From NCBI GenBank assembly GCA_001969505.1, contig LSSK01000384.1, positions 1 to 12,666 of the forward strand: DNA of 12,666 nt, read 5' to 3'. How positions within the stretch are numbered: position 1 is the first letter of the stretch; each line of letters begins with the position of its first letter. Below are positions 8,799-12,666 of the stretch, in pieces. Origin of the DNA: Zancudomyces culisetae (taxonomy: Eukaryota > Kickxellomycota > Harpellomycetes > Harpellales > Legeriomycetaceae). Position numbers and translations under genes: made by a program. The notes under the pieces are model-generated. The model searched no databases and was not told where the DNA came from. It worked only from the letters and a program-made list of their open reading frames with translations.

Positions 8799-9632
8799 TT
8801 TCAATTTTTAACTGTATTAGTTTACTTTTCAGAGTTCGATATAGCTACAGCTATCTTGATTGCTACCTGTACAAATTTTAAAGCTTCGATTTTTTATTTC
8901 AAATTTATACAATTCCTTAACATTATTTGGAAATTGCTACATGCTAATATTAATTTAGTACTTTTACAACTTCAGTAAAAAAAAATTTTTTTATTAAAAT
9001 TCAATTTAAGCATTGATTGGATAATCAATCAAATAGGATTTGTTCCACCACACTGATGTTTAATGATTCAAGGTTTAGCTTTTATATTTGTACATTGGAT
9101 ACGTTTGGTTAATATATGAGTGTTATGTTCAGAAACACCATGTAGATCCTGAAATATGAACGTCTACTGTTGGGGTTTTGCTTTTTTTTTATCCAGGTCA
9201 ACATCAAATTATGCCCTTCCACCCCTTGATAGTAAAAAAAAAATCACATTGCTCCAGTGATTGCTTCAAAATCATGAAATATCACAAGATAAAAAATAGC
9301 GCGAAATACAGGTGAAACAGCGTGTGTTTGTCAAATTATACTGAGTGGTTTCAAAATACTGTTAAAGATCGTGATGCCAACATTTCAAATTGGTATATAA
9401 TAACCCTGATATTTTATTCACTTATTTTTTGTCTCATAGGTATATATTTTAAACTATCATACTGATAAACTTTGGAACACACAACCGCAACTCAATAGTA
9501 CTATCAATACTATTCAACTCAGCATAGAAGCAGGACGATATCGAGTACACAAAATAAAAAGCAAAAGCAAAAGTAAAAGCAAAAGTAAAAGCAAAAGTAA
9601 AAGTAAAAGAAATAAAAATAAAAAACCTCAGA
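8799..9632. other. Divergent promoter region of RPC19 and the isomerase gene
   Basis: An 834-nt AT-rich gap with no gene. It holds an A9T7 tract (8977-8992) and a perfect 7-bp inverted repeat, TTGATTG at 9013-9019 and CAATCAA at 9026-9032. Inside that repeat, ATTGG (9016-9020) is a CCAAT box read toward RPC19, about 220 nt from its ATG. TATATAATA at 9394-9402 is a possible TATA element for the isomerase gene, though about 230 nt from its ATG. The hexamer array at 9557-9610 is listed separately. Confidence 0.4.
9557..9610 (+). repeat. (AAAAGY)n array in the isomerase gene leader
   Basis: Nine tandem hexamers, eight AAAAGC or AAAAGT and a final AAAAGA, with the last base alternating in no fixed order. 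The array ends 22 nt before the ATG at 9633, so it is probably in the 5' UTR. A-rich leaders are common upstream of the genes here; this one has expanded into an ordered repeat. Confidence 0.85.
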
Positions 9633-10619
9633 ATGACTCTAATATACTTTCCAAATGAAAAAGATGCACAAATCAAGCTATCAACAGTAATCCCAGGATA
9701 TCCCACAGGATTTCTCCTCGAAATGCTCTCACTTCCTGAAAACAGACTGGATATCAAGTTTCTTGAAGCATTTATCAGTGCCCTGAACTACGTTGACAAT
9801 ACAATCATAAACCTTCCAGAAGACAAAAAACATATTGGTGGGTTTTTGATTACTTCGTCCACTGGCAAATTCTATTGTAATGGATTTAATGTAACCGCGT
9901 TAAGTACCCAGACCGAGATAGTGGCTCCATTATTAAGAACTATTGTATGCAAGCTGTTAACATTCAGAGTAATGACAATTGCAGCAATGAACGGACATGC
10001 ATTTGGAGGTGGCTGTGTAAGTTCAATAAATTGGGTTATCCAATTGACTTATAAGGATGTCAAAAATATCATTAAACGGTTGATCTCTGATGCTAATCTG
10101 AATATTATAAAACTAAACTGGTATTTTTAGATTCTAGCATTTGCTCATGATTATCGAATTATGAACAATCACAGGGGGTACATGTGCATGGTAAGAATAA
10201 ACTATCTATAATTACTATACTTGGTGATTAATTTCAAACTGTGAACGATGAATATGAACAGATAATAAAATAAGAAGAATATGAAATGTTAGGTTGAGAT
10301 AGATCTTGGTATGGGATTGCAAATAGGAACCACAACACTCATAAAACAAAAAGTAAAAGATGCAGGTGCGGTGAGACGATGTACACTAATGGGGCACCGA
10401 TACACAGCCGATGAAGCCGTAAAGGATGGGCTAGTTGATTACACAGCAGACCCTGAGAACTTACTAGACGCTGCAGTAGAGTTGGGGAAGCAGGTTTCCA
10501 AAAAGGCACTTAACCGTGGTGAAGCGTTGATGAAAACCAAGGCAGAAATGTACAAAGATGTCATTATCTACCACCATTCTGAACCACTTGATAAGTCTAG
10601 ATATCAACCCAAGCTTTAA
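9633..10619 (+). CDS. Enoyl-CoA hydratase/isomerase family protein, probably delta(3)-delta(2) isomerase
   Basis: Three exons, 9633-10016, 10131-10190 and 10293-10619, join in phase 0. The introns are 114 nt (GTAAGT...TAG) and 102 nt (GTAAGA...TAG). The product is 256 residues. It has the crotonase fold pattern: first oxyanion-hole segment STGKFYCNGFNV (76-87), second at NGHAFGGGC (120-128), then ILAFAHDYRIM (129-139). VEIDLGMGL at 149-157 puts a glutamate (E150) where delta-3,delta-2-enoyl-CoA isomerases place their catalytic acid. The short RGYM-to-EIDLG spacing resembles plant and animal ECI proteins more than hydratases. These enzymes move double bonds of unsaturated acyl-CoAs into position for beta-oxidation. 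The protein ends in PKL, a weak variant of the SKL-type peroxisomal signal. The exact substrate is uncertain. AATAAA follows at 10712-10717. Confidence 0.9.
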
Positions 10620-11338
10620 ATGGCGACATTTTTATCGAATATATATTCTAATAGTTAAAATAATTTGTTTGACTTTTGTGTGGTGTTTTTAGTTATGAGG
10701 AGCAAGATTTAAATAAAAACACAAAAATGGTTTGGGATATATATGATATGTGTGATCTAAAGGCCTTTTGATGGTTCCAGTCAGGCCAAGGTCAGTAAAA
10801 CTGTGATGAACCTTAGAGGTAAGGAGTGGGGATAGGCTAAACAACAATTTTAACTATGATATAGCAGCGGAGCTTTTTTACTTTTTTTGACTCGATTATA
10901 TTAGCGGTATTATGGGAAAACCATCCCTTGAGGCTTTGAAAGTGGTATGGGGAAGGAAGATATTTTTCAGCAAAGATTTATGGCCTAATTTTTTTTGTTC
11001 AGCTTCAATTATTTTTTTCCGAAGGGAGATTGGATTCTTGACTCTTGATTTTCAACTTGATCCTTCATTTTCATTTTTCCCTTTTCACTTTTCACTTTTC
11101 ACTTTTTCAGATATTTGTTATATTTCACAGCCTTAATCGATATTAAAGTATCAAACCTTCACAAAGTCCATTTATTGAACATTCTCGGATCTTGTATTGA
11201 AGAAAATATCTAATATTGGACGAATTTCGAATCACGACTATCTTTTTACCTGGATTTACAATCAGGAACTATAAACTACAAAATAAAAAAGTAACACAAA
11301 AAAGTGAATTAAAAACACAAACACAAACACACATAGGC
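10620..11338. other. Intergenic region upstream of the NSUN5-type gene
   Basis: A 719-nt gap without a supported gene. A plus-strand frame at 10912-11136 is a translation of T-rich low-complexity sequence and is rejected. A pyrimidine-rich stretch at 11056-11108 includes three tandem CTTTTCA heptamers (11081-11101) and ends in CTTTTTCAG. The last 30 nt before the NSUN5 ATG are rich in ACACAA units (about 11314-11332). Confidence 0.5.
10712..10717 (+). terminator. Candidate poly(A) signal of the isomerase gene
   Basis: AATAAA 93 nt after the stop codon at 10617-10619, in an AT-rich 3' flank. Confidence 0.45.
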
Positions 11339-12636
11339 ATGGGGTTTTATAAAACAGCAGCAACTTCGCTTGAGAGCATATTGCTAGGTCGAGGCTCACC
11401 GAAAAGTATAATTCTGGGAAACGATAGAATACATGTAAACGATAAAAAACGTTTATATGCAGCAGTTTGTGAATCAATGAAGTGTAAGTTAAGTTGCTGT
11501 TATGAACGATATTGGAAAAGTAGGAAGGTTGGACTAGGAGTTTGTATTGAAGCTGATTATATAATATATATTATTTATTTGTGCTAGATTCAGGAATAAT
11601 CCTTAAAATACTTGATGAAAGCGAGATTTTGAAAAAAGAAAAGACGGTAACTACTAATATAACCAGTATTATTACGAACATTAATAACTCAGTAATTGAA
11701 ACGATTAAAAAATCAGTGGCTAGGGGTTAGGGGTTAGGGGTTAGGGGTTAGGGGTTAGGGGTTAGGGGTTAGTGAAAGTTAGATGCTGGATGTTGGGTAT
11801 TATTTAATGGTTAAGATACTGTACTAATAGCTGAAGGACTACGAGTGCATTGTGATATTACACGATTTGTTGTTTGCAAGGGGGGGTATCCAACACACCA
11901 ACCAAGATTCAAAATTGAAAAAGCAGATACTGGCACACAAGAAAAGGATCATACAGATATATGAAGCACATAAAAAAGCGACAGGAAACGTAAAAAAAGA
12001 TATGTTTATTCCAAAACAATTGGTAAATAAGGGTAAGTGGGTTGAAGTATGTAGCCAGCTGTTGAATTCTTTTGTACTTTCCGATTGTTTTTTTTCGGAA
12101 TAAAGTTGATTAGTTCTTGGGTGAATACCGATGTATCAAGTATATGGTAAAATGTATTGATTAGAATATATTCCTCGATATGTAAGGGTAAATCTCAACA
12201 AAACCTCGGTTGAAAAGATTGTGCAGGAGTTTGAAGCGAGCGGATACAAACATATTGGAAACGTCAAACTTGAGAAGCTACAAGAAATGCTGGGTAAAAA
12301 CAAAAACAAAAAAATATTTTGTCAGGATCCTCATTTACATGATTTGTTGATATTTCCAGAGGGAACCAACTTGATAGAACATGGGTTATACAAAGAGGGT
12401 AAAATAATACTGCAGGATAAGGCTTCATGCTTTCCAGCGTCTATTTTATACCCAGAAAAGGATGGACAGGTTATTGATGGGTGTGCAGCACCAGGGAACA
12501 AGACTAGTCATTTATCTAGTTTGATGGGAAATTCAGGGAAGATATTTGCAATCGATAAAGATGCCAAGCGGCTGAAAGTGCTGCAAAACATGACGCACAA
12601 AGCTGGTTGTAAAAGTAGGGAGATTTTCTGTAAATG
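11339..12636 (+). CDS. NSUN5: NSUN5/Rcm1-type 25S/28S rRNA cytosine-5 methyltransferase (3' partial)
   Basis: Four exons are visible: 11339-11483, 11588-11646, 11831-12032 and 12165-12636. Introns are 104 nt (GTAAGT...TAG), 184 nt (GTAACT...TAG) and 132 nt (GTAAGT...TAG). A fourth donor, GTAAAG, opens at 12637 and the gene leaves the window, so 292 of an expected 430 to 470 residues are seen. The start MGFYKTAA matches the family (MGLY in human, MNFY in yeast). LHDLLFARGG corresponds to the family's conserved helix, and IPRYVRVNLNKTS opens the PUA-like/RNA-binding lead-in. GKIILQDKASCFPA is followed by SAM motif I, DGCAAPGNKTSH (240-251), and GKIFAIDKDAKRL. The catalytic motif IV and VI cysteines should lie downstream and cannot be checked. 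The enzyme makes one m5C in large-subunit rRNA. Intron 2 carries a telomere-like array. Confidence 0.93.
11721..11772 (+). repeat. Telomere-type (TTAGGGG)n array inside an NSUN5 intron
   Basis: 52 nt of perfect 7-mer repeat, seven TAGGGGT units plus TAG. It lies in intron 2 (11647-11830) with the G-rich strand in the sense orientation, so the pre-mRNA contains UUAGGGG repeats that could form G-quadruplexes. There are no mismatches between copies. Confidence 0.95.
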
Positions 12637-12666
12637 GTAAAGTATATGATAAAAACTTGAATACAG

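Noticed and set aside
10912-11136. Plus-strand frame of 74 residues upstream of NSUN5
   Set aside because: Its second half is translation of the T-rich heptamer repeat, and there is no family match or poly(A) context.
11822-11828. TACTAAT as branch point of NSUN5 intron 2
   Set aside because: It matches the branch consensus but lies only about 3 nt from the acceptor AG, too close for a functional branch site.
1-12666. Mobile element, CRISPR, biosynthetic cluster or new defence system
   Set aside because: I saw no transposase, reverse transcriptase, terminal inverted repeats, spaced repeat array or clustered specialised-metabolism genes; the recognisable genes are mostly housekeeping.

Overview
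This window is nuclear DNA of an intron-bearing, AT-rich eukaryote, most likely a fungus of an early-diverging lineage. That placement is an inference. It rests on short spliceosomal introns (about 95 to 200 nt), short A-rich leaders, compact genes with short intergenic gaps, and a secreted histidine phosphatase. No marker in the window fixes the genus.

Layout. 346-1821 (minus) is an intact, intronless, secreted histidine acid phosphatase. 1822-3141 has no convincing gene, only a small TATA-to-poly(A) unit whose reading frame is broken by TGA. 3142-4145 (minus) is a set of coding-like blocks starting with a basic, membrane-anchored N-terminus. I treat it as a possible divergent or decaying PEX3-like gene, with low confidence. 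4564-5493 (plus, 2 exons) is the SURF4/Erv29 cargo receptor. 6696-8314 (plus, 3 exons) is translation factor subunit eIF3e. 8341-8798 (minus, 2 exons) is AC19/Rpc19, shared by RNA polymerases I and III, lying tail-to-tail with eIF3e. 9633-10619 (plus, 3 exons) is an enoyl-CoA hydratase/isomerase-family protein ending in a PTS1-like tripeptide. 11339 onward (plus, 4 exons seen, continues past the window) is an NSUN5/Rcm1-type rRNA m5C methyltransferase.

The genes are mostly housekeeping functions: secretion, translation initiation, rRNA transcription, rRNA modification and fatty-acid metabolism. They do not form a functional cluster, and I found no new mobile, defence or biosynthetic system. 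The observations most worth a second look are a perfect (TTAGGGG)n telomere-type array inside an NSUN5 intron, the uniform GTAA...TAG form of all nine fully visible introns in recognised genes, the interleaved poly(A) signals of eIF3e and RPC19, and the PEX3-like candidate with its lysine-serine-coding hexamer repeat and possible frameshift.
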